From Odobenus rosmarus divergens (taxonomy: Eukaryota; Chordata; Mammalia; Carnivora; Odobenidae), in the NCBI RefSeq assembly GCF_000321225.1, contig NW_004450583.1:906964-970963 (forward strand): a stretch of 64,000 bases of DNA, in the 5' to 3' direction. Below the pieces are notes generated by a model. It was not told the DNA's origin. It ran no database searches and saw only the letters and a list, made by a program, of their open reading frames with translations. A program made the translations under genes and the position numbers. Shown here in pieces: positions 23,637 through 34,880 of this stretch; within the stretch, counting starts at the first letter, position 1, and each line of letters starts with the position of its first letter.

Positions 23637-24021
23637 TAACATTATTTTAAAATATAACAAATTTCTGGCAAAGGAGACAGGTAAACTAGCTGTGATGGCA
23701 TGGTAGCTAAGCTCCAAAGATGGCCCCTGATATACTCCCTATTATTCATGCTTTTGTATGGTCCCCTCTCATACAGAATCTGGATTGACCTCACCCTTTT
23801 TTTTTAATTAGTAATATTTTAAATTAGATTTAAAGTGTCATACAAAATTTTGAAGCTTGATGATGGGTGCGTGAACACTCATTCACTTTTTGTATCTTTG
23901 AACATTTCTCTACTTTTTTGTTTTGTTTTGTTTTAACCAATGGAATACAGTGAAAGTGACATTAGGTCAGTTCTAGACTTGAGCTTTACAAATACTTGGC
24001 AATTTTTGCTCTTGCACATTT

Positions 24022-24177
24022 CTTATGCAAAAGGGAGAGGGAGACAGAAGCCTAAGCCGGCTCCAGTCTAGTACCGGGGCGGGGGGCCTGGTGGGGCTCG
24101 ATCTCACAACCCTGGGATCAAGACCTGAGCCAAGATCAAGAGTCTGACGCTTAACCGACTGAGCTACCCAGGCACCC
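24022..24177 (-). mobile_element. CAN-SINE, older
   Basis: Diverged minus copy inside an MLT1 LTR. TSD TGCTCTTGCACATTT (24007-24021) and TGCTTTTGCACTTTT (24178-24192). Confidence 0.85.
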
Positions 24178-24235
24178 TGCTTTTGCACTTTTGGAGAGTC
24201 CTGGAGTGCCATGTAAAAAGTCTGGCTACCCTGCT

Positions 24236-24630
24236 GGAGAGATTGTAGAGACCACTTTTAGGCAACCAACTTAAACAGTGGAAACCTGAGTGTGGTAGAA
24301 GGGCCCACAGTTACCCCCTAGCTGAATACAAACAGGCCTATTAGGCGACCCACCTCAAAATATCCATGAGCCTTAGCAGACCAATGGGTTACTTACACCT
24401 GGACACGGGTAACAAAAAAAGGAAAATTCCATAGTTCCCACACCTCCTCACCTTCCCTCTTAACTGCAGCGCCCCCACCACTGCCTTCTAGCAGACAGTC
24501 TCTTCTGTCTCTACTGTCCAGCCCACTGCTCCCGCACAGTGTAGTCAATAAACTTCTATCTCGTTTGTTCTGTCTTGGGTGAATTCTGTCAACACCCGCA
24601 CTGCTGGCCTCCACCCAGTTGGGTGGCCCC
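24236..24630 (+). mobile_element. Solo-LTR-like insert (ERV1-type, tentative)
   Basis: About 400 bases between two halves of an MLT1 LTR. It has a candidate poly-A signal in 'gtcaataaacttctatctcg', preceded by C-rich sequence and followed by a short R/U5-like stretch, as in gammaretroviral-type solo LTRs. No viral coding sequence is present. Ends and TSD are not fixed. Confidence 0.45.
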
Positions 24631-24999
24631 ATAGAGATCACATGGAGAAGTGATGTGGAGAGGCCAGGGAGAAAGGGAGAGACCCTGAGACTGCATGGAG
24701 AAAGAGGCCCAGCCATCCCAGCAGCCCATTTCTGACCTCCCCCTCTTAACCAACCTCAGCAAAATTCCAGACATGTGAGTGTGCCATCTTGGATGTTCTG
24801 GCCTAGTGGAGACCCAAATGACTGCAGCTTCATCTGACATCACATGGAGCAGAACTCCCAACTGAGGCCGATCAATCCACAGAATCATGACAGATAATAC
24901 AATAAAGCTACTGAATTTTGGAGTGTTTTGATTATGTGGTCATAAATAATTGAAATGAATAGTTTTGGTTTGCATTCTTCCAATCTTTTAATCCCACAG

Positions 25000-26690
25000 G
25001 TGTTTGTGGCTTTACTGTTCTTAGAGCTCCTTGGGGAAATAATTTCAAATTTACAAAAAAAGTGATGAAAGAGTACACAGACCTTCCATATACCCTCCAT
25101 CTTGACCCTCCACTTATTATTATTTCTTAATCATTTGAGAATAAGTTGTAGACATGATGCCCCATTACCCTTTAATATTCCAGTTTGTATTTTTTGAGTG
25201 CAAGGATTCAGTGCAACAATCCAAATCAAGAAATTGATCCAATAATATCATCTAATGTATACACCCCATGTAAATCTTACCCATGGTCTCAGTAATGTCC
25301 CTTATACGTCCAGGATTCGATTTAGAATCACATGTTGCATTGAGTTGTCATGTCTCTTTAGTCTTCTTCAATCTGGAAGTTTCTCAGTTTCTTAGTTTAT
25401 CTTTCACGATCTTGACAGTTTCGGAGAGCCCAAACCAATTACTTTTGGAAATGTGTCTCAATTATGGAAACTTGTCTGCTGTTTCTTTATCATGTATGCA
25501 TTTTGTCAGGAATCTCACAGAAGTATGCTGTGCTAGTCTCCAGGAATCATATGAAGAGGCACATGATGTTAATTTGTTCCATTAATGGTGATGTCAACTT
25601 TCATTACTTAGTTAAGATGGTGTCTGCCAGATTCTCTATTGTAACATAATTATTTATAACAAGAATCTTTGAGATCATTTGAATATCTTGTTTCTTGTCA
25701 AATTTTCACCAGTTTTAGCATTGATTAATGATTCTAACCTGAATAAATTATTATTCTGATGATTATGAAATGGGGATTTTCTAAACTTACCATTCCTTCT
25801 AGATTTATTAGGTAGGATAGAACTTTCCTTTCTCTCCTATTAATTAATGTCAGTATGGACTCAGGATTTCTCTTTTTTTTTTTCTCCAGGATTTCTCTTT
25901 TACTCATAGATTTACAATCTGTTATTATCATTATTTATTTTGATACTCACTTTGTCCCACACTTGACCAGCGGGAGCCCCTTCAAGCTGGTTACTATGTC
26001 TTACAGACATGTCCCCATCATTTTTCAAGCTTTTTTTTTTTTTACTTTCTAGTGTCATAAAATGTTCTAAATACATACAGCTTATATTTCCCCTACAGTC
26101 GGCCATTTCGGCAAGGAGAACTCGTTCCTTTTAGTGGATAATATTATCTAGAAACCAAGATCTAAATAAACTCATTGTTACCAGAATGCTATTGCTTCTA
26201 GACCCTCTTAGTGAACAGAGTTAGAACACACACACATACACACACACAATTATTACTATTTTTATAGCTTTTTAAAAAGATTTTATTTGAGAGAGGGCGA
26301 GCGAGAGAGAGAGTGCGCATGCGCACACGCATGAGTGGGGGGAGGGGCAGAGGGAGGAGCAGACTCCCTGTTGAGCAGGGAGCCGGACATGGGGCTCTAT
26401 CCCAGAACTCTGGGATCATGAACTGAGCCAAAGGCAGATGCTTAACTGACTGAGCCACGCAGATGCCCTACACACAGTTATATTTATCTGCCTGTGTATC
26501 TAATCAGGCCATAATACTGCTATTTCCAATTCCTGTGCAACACTCCAGGATATATTCTGGACTTCCTACCTTCCATAGCTGTAACACTTTTCTCTGATAG
26601 TGAGAAGTCTGTATTTATTTATTTGCCTAACCTGGACATGCCAACCTCCACTCCTTACTGGATACCAGTGGAAAGCTCAGTCCCAGTGAA
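25000..26690 (-). mobile_element. Ancient L1-associated non-coding repeat, long fragment
   Basis: Long stretches match an old mammalian repeat I associate with L1M untranslated regions, for example 'tgagaataagttgtagacat', 'agttgtcatgtctctttagtc', 'ttaagatggtgtctgccagattctc' and 'ccccatcatttttcaagc'. A SINE at 26268-26469 splits it. The open frames here are chance. Subfamily and orientation need a library search. Confidence 0.6.
26268..26469 (-). mobile_element. CAN-SINE
   Basis: Minus copy with a GA/GC-rich body ('gtgcgcatgcgcacacgc'), beside an (AC)n run at about 26227-26249 that obscures the TSD. Confidence 0.88.
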
Positions 26691-26832
26691 GGGAAAGAGG
26701 AAGAGAAAAGAAAAGCCTTTTTTTTTTTTTATGTGTCAGAAACTTGAGCAACATATAGCAAACATTTATGTATATTCAACTTTTTGACCAAGCAGTTCAC
26801 AGTTCACATTTTCTTAAACAGCAAAAAGGACA

Positions 26833-27013
26833 GGGGCACCTGAGTGGCTTAGTCGGTTAAGCATCTGACTCTTGGTTTTGGCTCAGGTCATGATCTCAGG
26901 GTCCTAAGATTGAGCCCCGTGCATGGAGCCTGCTTGAGACTCTCTCTCTTTCCCTCTGCTCCCCCCTCCTTCCCCCACGTCATGAGCTCTCTCTCAAGGA
27001 AAAAAAAAAATAA
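26833..27013 (+). mobile_element. CAN-SINE
   Basis: Plus copy with TSD CAAAAAGGACA at 26822-26832 and 27014-27024. Confidence 0.9.
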
Positions 27014-27119
27014 CAAAAAGGACAAGCAAGTTTGCTTAAAGATCCATATATTATCATTAACAAAGACTTTAGCAAACTAGATTTTCAGTGGCATCTCAAA
27101 AAGTAATGAAAACAACGAG

Positions 27120-27270
27120 ATTGTGAGCTAGAAGGAACTCTAATTTCTGTCTCTAAGACTCAGTGAAGCAACCTTGGGTAAATTTCCCAATTTATCTGAA
27201 ATTAAGTTTCCTCTTCTGTAAAATGGAGATGAATGAAGACATTGTTGTTTTTCAGACTAAATGAAAGAAC
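27120..27270 (+). mobile_element. MIR fragment
   Basis: 'aaccttgggtaaatttcccaa' and 'cctcttctgtaaaatggagatgaatgaag'. Confidence 0.7.
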
Positions 27271-27311
27271 ATATTTAAAATGGATAACCTTGATAAAAAC
27301 TGGATCTTGAG

Positions 27312-27533
27312 ATTTTTTTTTAAGATTTTATTTATTTATTTGACAGAGAGAGAACCAGTGAGAGAAGGAAGGGTTTCATTTACTTGAGAGAGAGCATGAG
27401 CAGGGGGAGGGGCAGAAGGAGAAGCAGACTCTCCACTGAGCAGGGAGCCCAATGCAGGGCTCCATCCCAGGACCCTCAGTTCATTAACTGAGCTGGAGTC
27501 AGACGCTTAACTGACTGAGCCACTCAGGCGCCC
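27312..27533 (-). mobile_element. CAN-SINE
   Basis: Minus copy with an extra GA-rich stretch after the tail, where 'atttacttgagagagagcatgag' repeats the tail-body junction. This suggests an internal partial duplication. Confidence 0.85.
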
Positions 27534-27627
27534 CCATATGATAGTTTTTAAGACTGAATAAACCAGAATGTATTGATGCTAATTTGTTAATTCAGGTCCT
27601 CCAAAAAGCAAATCAAGATGCTGTTGA

Positions 27628-27823
27628 GGGCGCCTGCGTGGCTCAGATGGTTGGGCATTTGCCTTCGGCTCAGGTCGTGATCCCAGGGTCCTGGGATCGA
27701 GTCCCGCATCGGGCTCCTTGCTCAGCAGGGAGTCTGCTTCTCCCTCTCCCTCTGCCTCTCCCCCTGCTTGTTCTCTCTCTGTCTCTCTCACAAGTGAGTA
27801 AATAAAATCTTTAAAAAAAAAAA
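27628..27823 (+). mobile_element. CAN-SINE, first of a same-site pair
   Basis: Plus copy flanked by AAGATGCTGTTGA at 27615-27627 and 27824-27836. Confidence 0.93.
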
Positions 27824-27839
27824 AAGATGCTGTTGAATG

Positions 27840-28033
27840 GGGTGCCTAGGTGGCTCAGTTGGTTAAGCAACTGCCTTTGGCTCAGGTCATGATCCCGGAG
27901 TCCCAGGATCGAGTCCCACATTGGGCTTCCTGCTCAGGGGGGAATCTGCTTCTCCCTCTGACCTTCTCTCCTCTCATGCTCTCTCTCACTCTCTCTCTCT
28001 CTCAAATAAATAAATAAAATCTTTAAAAAAAGA
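27840..28033 (+). mobile_element. CAN-SINE, second of a same-site pair
   Basis: Plus copy of a different subfamily ('tctgaccttctctcctctc'), flanked by AAGATGCTGTTGAATG (27824-27839) and AAGATGCTATTGAATG (28034-28049). Confidence 0.93.
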
Positions 28034-28049
28034 AAGATGCTATTGAATG

Positions 28050-29560
28050 TGCAAGACATGAAGGGAAATGCGTGTGAGAGAAAATGGAGAGACAACAAAG
28101 AGAGTTTGGACAGTCATCTTCCAGACTGTGGATGAAAAAGTAAAGAAAAAGAAACTCAAGACTACAGAGGAAGGAGAATGAAGCAGGTGCGCAGGAGAAC
28201 AAGGGGCCCCAGAAGAAGACAGAAATAGAAGAGAGCGCTCTTATACCTGACCACTCCCTGATTCCTTTTGTTCTCTTATGAAGCTGGGCTGTGCATCTTA
28301 CCCTCAGATTCTCTGAAATACTCTTCTATCTGTGCAAAACATGGCTTTTTTTGTTTAAGTTTTGATTCACCCTGACCTGCCTATAAGCCCATCAAAACCT
28401 CCTCAACTCCATGCCGTGGACTCTGGCAGTGAGCCAGGGCAATTGTGAAGCTTGCGCCCCTTGTTTCCCTTCTTTCCGGGATCACTACCATGCACTGCCT
28501 GTTGTCCAGTGTTTGAAAATGATTGTTTCAAATATTTTGTCTTTTTTTTAGTTTTTAGGCAAGAGGGTAAATCTGGTCCCTGTTACTCCGTCTCGGTCAA
28601 AATTGAAAGTTAATTTCCTATTTGTTTATGCCAGTCTTAGGGTTCTGTTATTTGCAGCTAAAGCATTCTTAATGGATACCTGCCTCTCTGAAATCATTTA
28701 GGTGGCTAATTTATATTCTGACTAAAACATAATCTTTACTGTTTATCAAACAAAGGCTAAAATCATTTTAAGGGGTGATATACTAAAGTAATTATCATTA
28801 AAAAAGAAATGACTATCAGCATCACTATCTTTGACATATTGAAGGTTGTAGCTAATGCAGTAAGATAAGAAAATAAAATACATAAGAATAAATTTTGGAA
28901 ATAAAGTGACAAATTAGATTTGATTTTTCAAATGATATGGTGGCATAACAAGAAAACCCAAGAGACTCTAACAAAAATAAACCTTATTTATAACTAATAA
29001 GAGATTTTATCTTATGGTAAATTTAAAAATAACATTTCTTTAAATTATAAATAATTTCCTGGAAAGGATAATTTAAAAAGCCATTCCAGTTATCAACAAA
29101 CTATGAGTACTTAGAAATAAATTTCATAAAATAATTCACCTCTGTGTGAAAAGCACAATACATTTTATTGAAGGAACACAAAACAAAACTTTCATAATTA
29201 TTATATACAGAAATCCTTATTTGCAAATACCATTTCTAAAAATTTCTGAGAGTGGGGACTTGAAGATTTTCTCTCAAAATTTACCCTGAACTTTAGAGCA
29301 GCTTAAGTCTGATAATGGTCAATTAATTAGAAACTTGTGCCTAAATTTTGCTTTGGTGCCCAGCCTAATGGTGTTTAAATTTATGTCCTTATTAGTAGCT
29401 TTTGGCACATTTGAATGATGTCTGTTACTGGTTGGCAAAATGCTAAGTTGCCAGATACTGTGCAGAATTGTATGTTATATATGCATGTTAACACATACAG
29501 TTAACAATTTCATTGGCAAAGGTGTGGATAAGATAGAAATTTGAAGATAGCAAGGAACTT
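28050..29560. other. No gene recognised
   Basis: Single-copy-looking except for the L1 ORF2 remnant at 28830-29180. Confidence 0.5.
28830..29180 (+). mobile_element. Highly diverged L1 ORF2 fragment
   Basis: The text 'gaaggttgtagctaatgcagtaagat' and the following A-rich stretch follow the order of the L1 reverse-transcriptase YADD-region coding, but with many indels. No open frame survives. Confidence 0.55.
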
Positions 29561-31258
29561 TTTTTTTTAATTTAAATTCAATTAATTAACATATAGTGTA
29601 TTATTAGTTTCAGAGGTAGACGTCAGTGATTCATCAGTTGTATATAACACCCAGTGCTCATTATATCATGTACCCTCCTTAATGCCCATTACCCTCCCAT
29701 CCCCCTCTCCTCCAGCAACCCTCAGTTTATTTCCTATGGTTAAGAGTCTCTTATGGTTTGGGGCACCCTAACCAACTGGGTGGCTCAGTTGGTTAAGCGT
29801 CATAGTCGGCTCAGGTCATAATCTTGGGGTCCTGGGATCGAGTCCCACGTCGGGCTCCCTGCTCAGCGGGGAGTCTGCTTCTCCCTCTCCCTCCGCCCCT
29901 TCCCTCACTTGTGCTCTCTCTTGCTCTGCTCTCTCTCAAAAAATAAATAAAATCTTTAAGAGTCTCTTATGGTTTATCTTTCTTTCTGATTATGTCTTGT
30001 TTTATTTTTCCTTCCCTTCCTCTATGCTCTTTTGTTTTGTTTCTTAAATTGCACATATCCGTGAAATCATATGATAATTGTCTTTCTTTGATTGACTTAT
30101 TTCTCTTAGTATAATACCCTCTAGTTCCATCCACATCATTACAAATGGCAAGATTTCATTTTTTTTTTTGATGGCTGACTAGTATTCCATTGTATACATA
30201 TAACACATCTTCTTTATCCATTCATCTGCTGATGGACATCTGGGCTCTTTCCACAGTTTGGCTATTGTGGACATTGCTGCTATTAACATTGGGGTGTAGG
30301 TGCCCCTTCAGATCACTACATTTGTATCTTTGGGGTATATACCTAGTAGTGCAATTGCTGGGTCATAAGGTAGCTCTATTTTAAACTTTTTGAGGAACCT
30401 CCATAGCATTTTCCAGAGTGGTTATACCAGCTTGCATTTCCACCAGAAGCGTAAGAGGGTTCCCCTTTCTCCGCATCCTCACCAGCATTTGTTGATTCCT
30501 GACTTGTTAATTTTAACCATTCTGACTGGTGTGAGGTGGTATCTCATTGTGTTTTGTATTTCCTGGTTGTATTTCCCTGATGCCGAGCGATATTGGGTAT
30601 TTTTTTTTTCATGTATCTATTGACCATTTGTATGTCTTTGGAGAAATGTCTGTTCATGTCTTCTGTGCATTTCTTGATTAGATTATTTGTTCTTTGGGTG
30701 TTGAGTTTGATAAGTTCTTTATAGCTCTATTACAAAGCTGTCATCATCAAGACAGTATGGTACTGCCACAAAAACAGACACATAGATCAATGGAACAGAA
30801 TAGAGAGCCCAGAAATGGACCCTCAACTCTATGGTCAACTAATCTTCAACAAAGCAGAAAAGAAAATCCAGTGGAAAAAAAGACAGTCTCTTCAACAAAT
30901 GGTGTTGGAAAAATTGGACAGCCACATGCAGAAGAATTAAACTGGAGCATTTTCTTACACCATACACAAAAATAAACTCAAAATGGATGAAAGACCTAAA
31001 TGTGAAACAGTAATCTATCAAAATCCTAGAAGAGAACACAGGCAGCAACCTCTTTGACCTCAGCCACAGCAACTTCTGGCTAGCCATGTCTCCAAGGCAA
31101 GGGAAACAAAGGCAAAAATGAGCTATTGGGACTTCATCAAGATAAAAAGTTTTTGCACAGCAAAGGAAACAGTCAACAAAACCAAAAGACAACCTACAGA
31201 ATGGGAGAAGATTTTTGCAAATGTTTTATCAGACAAAGGGTTAGTATCCAAAATCTAT
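29561..31258 (-). mobile_element. L1 with 5' inversion
   Basis: The 3' portion (29561 to about 30724) is minus strand, from the poly-T at 29559-29568 through 3' UTR into ORF2. From about 30725 to 31258 the sequence is plus-strand ORF2 upstream of that point, including 'KAVVIKT'-type coding and the QPTEWEKIF region. This head-to-head arrangement is the signature of twin priming. A possible TSD, AAGGAACTT, lies at 29552-29560 and 31259-31267, although the right copy overlaps L1-like sequence. A SINE at 29760-29956 lies in the 3' part. Confidence 0.88.
29760..29956 (+). mobile_element. CAN-SINE with inverted microduplication at its 5' end
   Basis: Plus copy with a perfect 19-base TSD, TAAGAGTCTCTTATGGTTT, at 29741-29759 and 29957-29975. 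Its start reads 'ggggcaccCTAACCAACTgggtggctcagttggttaag'; the extra CTAACCAACT is complementary to 'agttggtta' downstream. Confidence 0.93.
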
Positions 31259-31489
31259 AAGGAACTTCTAAATGATCTTGGCTGAAAGGGATTGGGAAGT
31301 ACATGGGTGCTGTGCCATTTTACTAAATTTATAAATTTCACAATTTCTCTTAAGTGAATTTCTGAAAATCATGGCATACTTGTACCAGCCAAGGGAGTTT
31401 TCTTTATAGAAGCTTAGAAATCCACACTATAGCAAATATTGTTTTTACAGATGGAGTGGATAGCTTCCTAGATTAGTGTTTATCAAATG

Positions 31490-31870
31490 CTAGGTCTTGG
31501 ACTGATTTTGTCAGAATCACCAAGGGACCTTACTAATAATACATATTCTTTAGCTCCATCACAGACCAACTGAGTCAGATATTTTGGGAGGGCTTTAAAA
31601 GTTTGTATTTTGGGGGCACCTGGGTGGCTCAGTCGGTAAAGTGTCTGCCTTTGACTCAGGACATGATCCTAGGGTCCTAGGATCAAGCCCCATGTTGGGC
31701 TCTCTGCTTGATGGTGAGCCTTCTTCTCTCTCTCCCTCTGCCTGCTCCTCCCCCTGGTTGTGCTCTTGCTCTCTGTCAAATAAATAAAATCTTTTTAAAA
31801 AAAGTTTGTATTTTGAAAAAGCTCCCTTAGTTATTGCTGAGGTGCAGCCAAATTTTAGAACTACTGACCT
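31490..31870 (+). mobile_element. MER5A-like hAT relic split by a SINE
   Basis: 'gtcagaatcaccaagggacctta' at left and 'gctgaggtgcagccaaattttagaactactg' at right, in MER5A order. The SINE at 31613-31799 interrupts it. Confidence 0.7.
31613..31799 (+). mobile_element. CAN-SINE with perfect TSD
   Basis: Plus copy inside a MER5A relic. TSD AAAAGTTTGTATTTTG at 31597-31612 and 31800-31815. Confidence 0.95.
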
Positions 31871-32404
31871 AAATTACTGGAAGACTTCATGCCCCTAATG
31901 TTTTGCCTGCTGTCCTATCACTATCCTGAAATTTTCATGTTACATTTAAATGTTGAAGGTTATAATTGATGTACAAATGTTATCAGTGTGTATTAACCAG
32001 TGTTTCTTCACTTGCCAGTGACAAAGACCTAACTTAAGCAAACTGGTTAACACAACTGAGAAAAGGGAGGAGAGATTTTTTAGTCCTGGCTAGCTCCAAT
32101 AATTCAAATGATGTCATCAAGGATTGGGTCTTTCCATCTCTTAGAAGGCTCTCTCCACTTAATGGGGAAGAAAGCTGTTATTAGGCCATGATTTGCAACC
32201 TGGGGTAGAGACGGAAGACAGAGAAGGAAAGAGAGAGAAAGAGAGAGGGGAGTATTGAGAGAGAAATAATTTCCTAATAGCTCAGCATGAGAGTGCCCAA
32301 GAATCTCTAGCCAATCATAGGTCACATGCTTATCACTGAGTGAGAAGAGGGGTGTGGTCAGCTTTATCTGAACCATCTTGAAGAGGTTCTCTTTAGGAAA
32401 GAAG

Positions 32405-32712
32405 GGTTTTCATATGTGGAACATAAGGAATAGAGCGGAGGACCACAGGGGAAGGGAGGGAAAACTGAATGGGAGGAAATCAGAGAGGGAGACAAACCAT
32501 GGAAGACTCTGGACTCTGGGAAACAAACCGAGGGTTACAGAAGGGAGGGGGTGGGACAATGGGGTAACTGGGTAACGGGTATTAAGGAGGGCATGTGTTG
32601 CGATGAGTACTGGGTGTTATACGCAACTAATGAATCGTTGAACACTACAACAATAACTTATCATGTACTATATGCTGGCTAACTGAACGTAATAAAAAAA
32701 ACTCAAAAAAAA
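32405..32712 (+). mobile_element. L1 3'-UTR-only insertion
   Basis: This 5'-truncated L1 consists only of the carnivore L1 3' UTR (the 'tggaagactctggactctgggaa' and 'gcaactaatgaatcgttgaac' type modules) ending in an A-rich tail at about 32690-32712. A 10-base TSD, AGGAAAGAAG, lies at 32395-32404 and 32713-32722. Confidence 0.88.
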
Positions 32713-32822
32713 AGGAAAGAAGTTTTGTCACCAAATAAAGATGGATGTGATGCTGGAAAGTCAAAATAAAAGATAATTGCTACAAAATGATATGATAGGG
32801 GCAAAGAACTCATTGCATGGAC

Positions 32823-33097
32823 CAGTGGTTCTCAAAGTGTAGTCCAGGGACTTTGAGTGTTTGAGACACTTACAGGGGTTCCACATTATTTTTCATAAAA
32901 ATATGTTATTTATGTTAACACATGATGGGTTTATCATTATTTTAAAAATGAATTAATAAATATGTAAAAGTTTTATCAATCACTTTAAAGCAGTAAATAT
33001 TGATAAATATAATCACATAAACAAAAGATCTTCGGGGTCCTCAATAATTTTTAGAAGCGTATTGAGGTCCTGAGACCAAAGCATTTGAGAATTGCTG
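32823..33097. mobile_element. hAT-Charlie-type MITE with 8-bp TSD
   Basis: 275 bases bounded by inverted repeats CAGTGGTTCTCAAAG and (complement) CAGCAATTCTCAAAT. The flanking 8-base duplications GCATGGAC (32815-32822) and GCATATAC (33098-33105) match at 6 of 8; 8-base TSDs are typical of hAT elements. Non-coding. Confidence 0.82.
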
Positions 33098-33105
33098 GCA
33101 TATAC

Positions 33106-33402
33106 AAAATGAGCCATTCATCAATTTTGTTATGTAGTAGTCTTACTAGCATAATTCTGGGATCTGCAAAAACATCACTGAAAGAAGTTCTCTGTACATA
33201 AAAATCCAGGACTGAAATTTCCATCTGATGGATTAAAAAAACCCATGGGAGTGAGGGAGATAGAACACACTCTCCACACAGCTAAGAAAACAGTGTCCTC
33301 TGATTATTCCTCTGCCATTGTAAGATTTACAAATTAAAGGTTGTTTGGAGATGTTTAAAAGAGGAGATTGAGTTTTCAGTCATTTTCAAAAGAACTCAGT
33401 CT
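33106..33402. other. No gene recognised
   Basis: AT-rich, nothing recognised. Confidence 0.5.
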
Positions 33403-33532
33403 TGAGCGTCTGCCTTCCGCTCAGGTTGTGATCCCAGGGTTCTAGGATGGAGCCCCGCATGGGGCTTCCACTCCCCCTGTTTGTGCTCTCGCTCTCTGTC
33501 AAATAAATAAATAAAATCTTAAAAAAAAAACA
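33403..33532 (+). mobile_element. CAN-SINE, 5'-truncated and internally deleted
   Basis: Starts within the head at 'gagcgtctgccttccgctcagg', lacks box A, and jumps from 'catggggctt' to 'ccactccccctg'. Ends in an A-tail. Confidence 0.85.
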
Positions 33533-33609
33533 AAACAGCAGGACAAACTGATAAATAAAATATCAGAGTAGGCAGTAGTATGGGAAAGTTAGAAGCAAGA
33601 AATATTACA

Positions 33610-33986
33610 TTTTAAAAATGGCTTCCAAGAAAAAAGAGTATATATGTATCCAACTAAAAGACTTATATGAATGTTCATAGAAGTTTTATTTATATAGTCA
33701 AAATGTGGAAAAAAAAAATCAAATGTCCACCGCCAGTAGAAAGCATACATTTTGGTATATTTATAGGACAATAACAAAGAACAGACTATTGCTAGATATA
33801 AGCATGTGATGAATCTCACAGATAATGATGGTGAGTAGAAGAAGCCAAGAACAAAAGAGTGCACACTGTAAGAATTCCACAGGCAAAGCTAACCTGTGAT
33901 GATGATAGACGTCAGATTAGTGTATATATCTGGGGAAGGGGTATATTACATTACACAGTCCTGTGTAAAAAATTGCCTGTAATCTT
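33610..33986 (+). mobile_element. Old L1M 3' fragment
   Basis: Contains 'gaatgttcatagaagttttatt', 'caaatgtccaccgccagtag' and 'cacactgtaagaattccac', typical L1M ORF2-end/3' UTR text. The younger L1 at 33987 abuts it. Confidence 0.7.
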
Positions 33987-34631
33987 TTTCTTCTTTAAAT
34001 TTTTTGTTATGTTAATCACCATACATTACATCATTAGTTTTTGATGTAGTGTTCCATGATTCGTTGTTTGTGCATAACACCCAGTGCTCCATGCAGAACG
34101 TGCCCTCTTTAATACCCATCACCAGGCTAACCCATCCCCCCACCTCCCTCCCCTCCAGAACCCTCAGTTTGTTTTTCAGAGTCCATCGTCTCTCATGGTT
34201 CGTCTCCCCCTCCGATTACCCCCCTTCATTCTTCCCCTCCTGCTATCTTCTTCTTTTTTTTCTTAACATATATTGCATTATTTGTTTCAGAGGTACAGAT
34301 CTGTGATTCAACAGTCTTGCACAATTCACAGTGCTCACCATAGCACATACCCTCCCCAATGTCTATCACCCAGGCACCCTATCCCTCCCACCCCCCACCA
34401 CTCCAGCAACCCTCAGTTTGTTTCCTGAGATTAAGAATTCCTCATATCAGTGAGGTCATATGATACATGTCTTTCTCTGATTGACTTATTTCACTCAGCA
34501 TAACACCCTCCAGTTCCATCCACGTCGTTGCAAATGGCAAGATCTCATTCCTTTTGATGGCTGCATAATATTCCATTGTGTATATATGTACCACATCTTC
34601 TTTATCCATTCATCTGTTGATGGACATCTTT
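33987..34631 (-). mobile_element. L1 3' end, 5'-truncated
   Basis: Minus-strand L1 3' UTR plus the last bases of ORF2-flanking sequence. The TSDs AAAAATTGCCTGTAATCTT (33968-33986) and AAAAATTGCCTATAATCTT (34632-34650) match at 18 of 19. Inside are two related 3' UTR modules of about 230 bases each, one starting near 33990 and one near 34262. Confidence 0.9.
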
Positions 34632-34672
34632 AAAAATTGCCTATAATCTTAATGGCATCAAACAAGAAAAAA

Positions 34673-34880
34673 TAGGGGCCCCTGGGTGGCTCATTCAGTT
34701 AAGTGTCTGCCTTTGGCTCCGGTGGTGATCCCAGGGTCCTGGGATGGAGCCCTGCATAGGGCTCCCTGCTCAGCCGGGAGCCTGCTTTTCCCTCTGCCAC
34801 TTCCTCTCCCTCTGCTTGTGCTCTCTCACTCTATCAAATAGATAAATAAAATCTCTAAACAACAACAACAAAACAACAAA
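34673..34880 (+). mobile_element. CAN-SINE
   Basis: Plus copy 'ggggcccctgggtggctcattcag' with an (AAC)n-rich tail. Confidence 0.88.

Larger units (their letters stand above)
23710..24960 (+). mobile_element. MLT1-type LTR, multiply interrupted
   Basis: 'gctccaaagatggcccctgatat' and 'aatggaatacagtgaaagtgac' at left, 'ggctaccctgctggagagat' in the middle and 'gacagataatacaataaagct' at right follow MLT1 LTR order. A SINE (24022-24177) and a second LTR-like insert (about 24236-24630) lie inside. The short open frames are chance. Confidence 0.65.
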
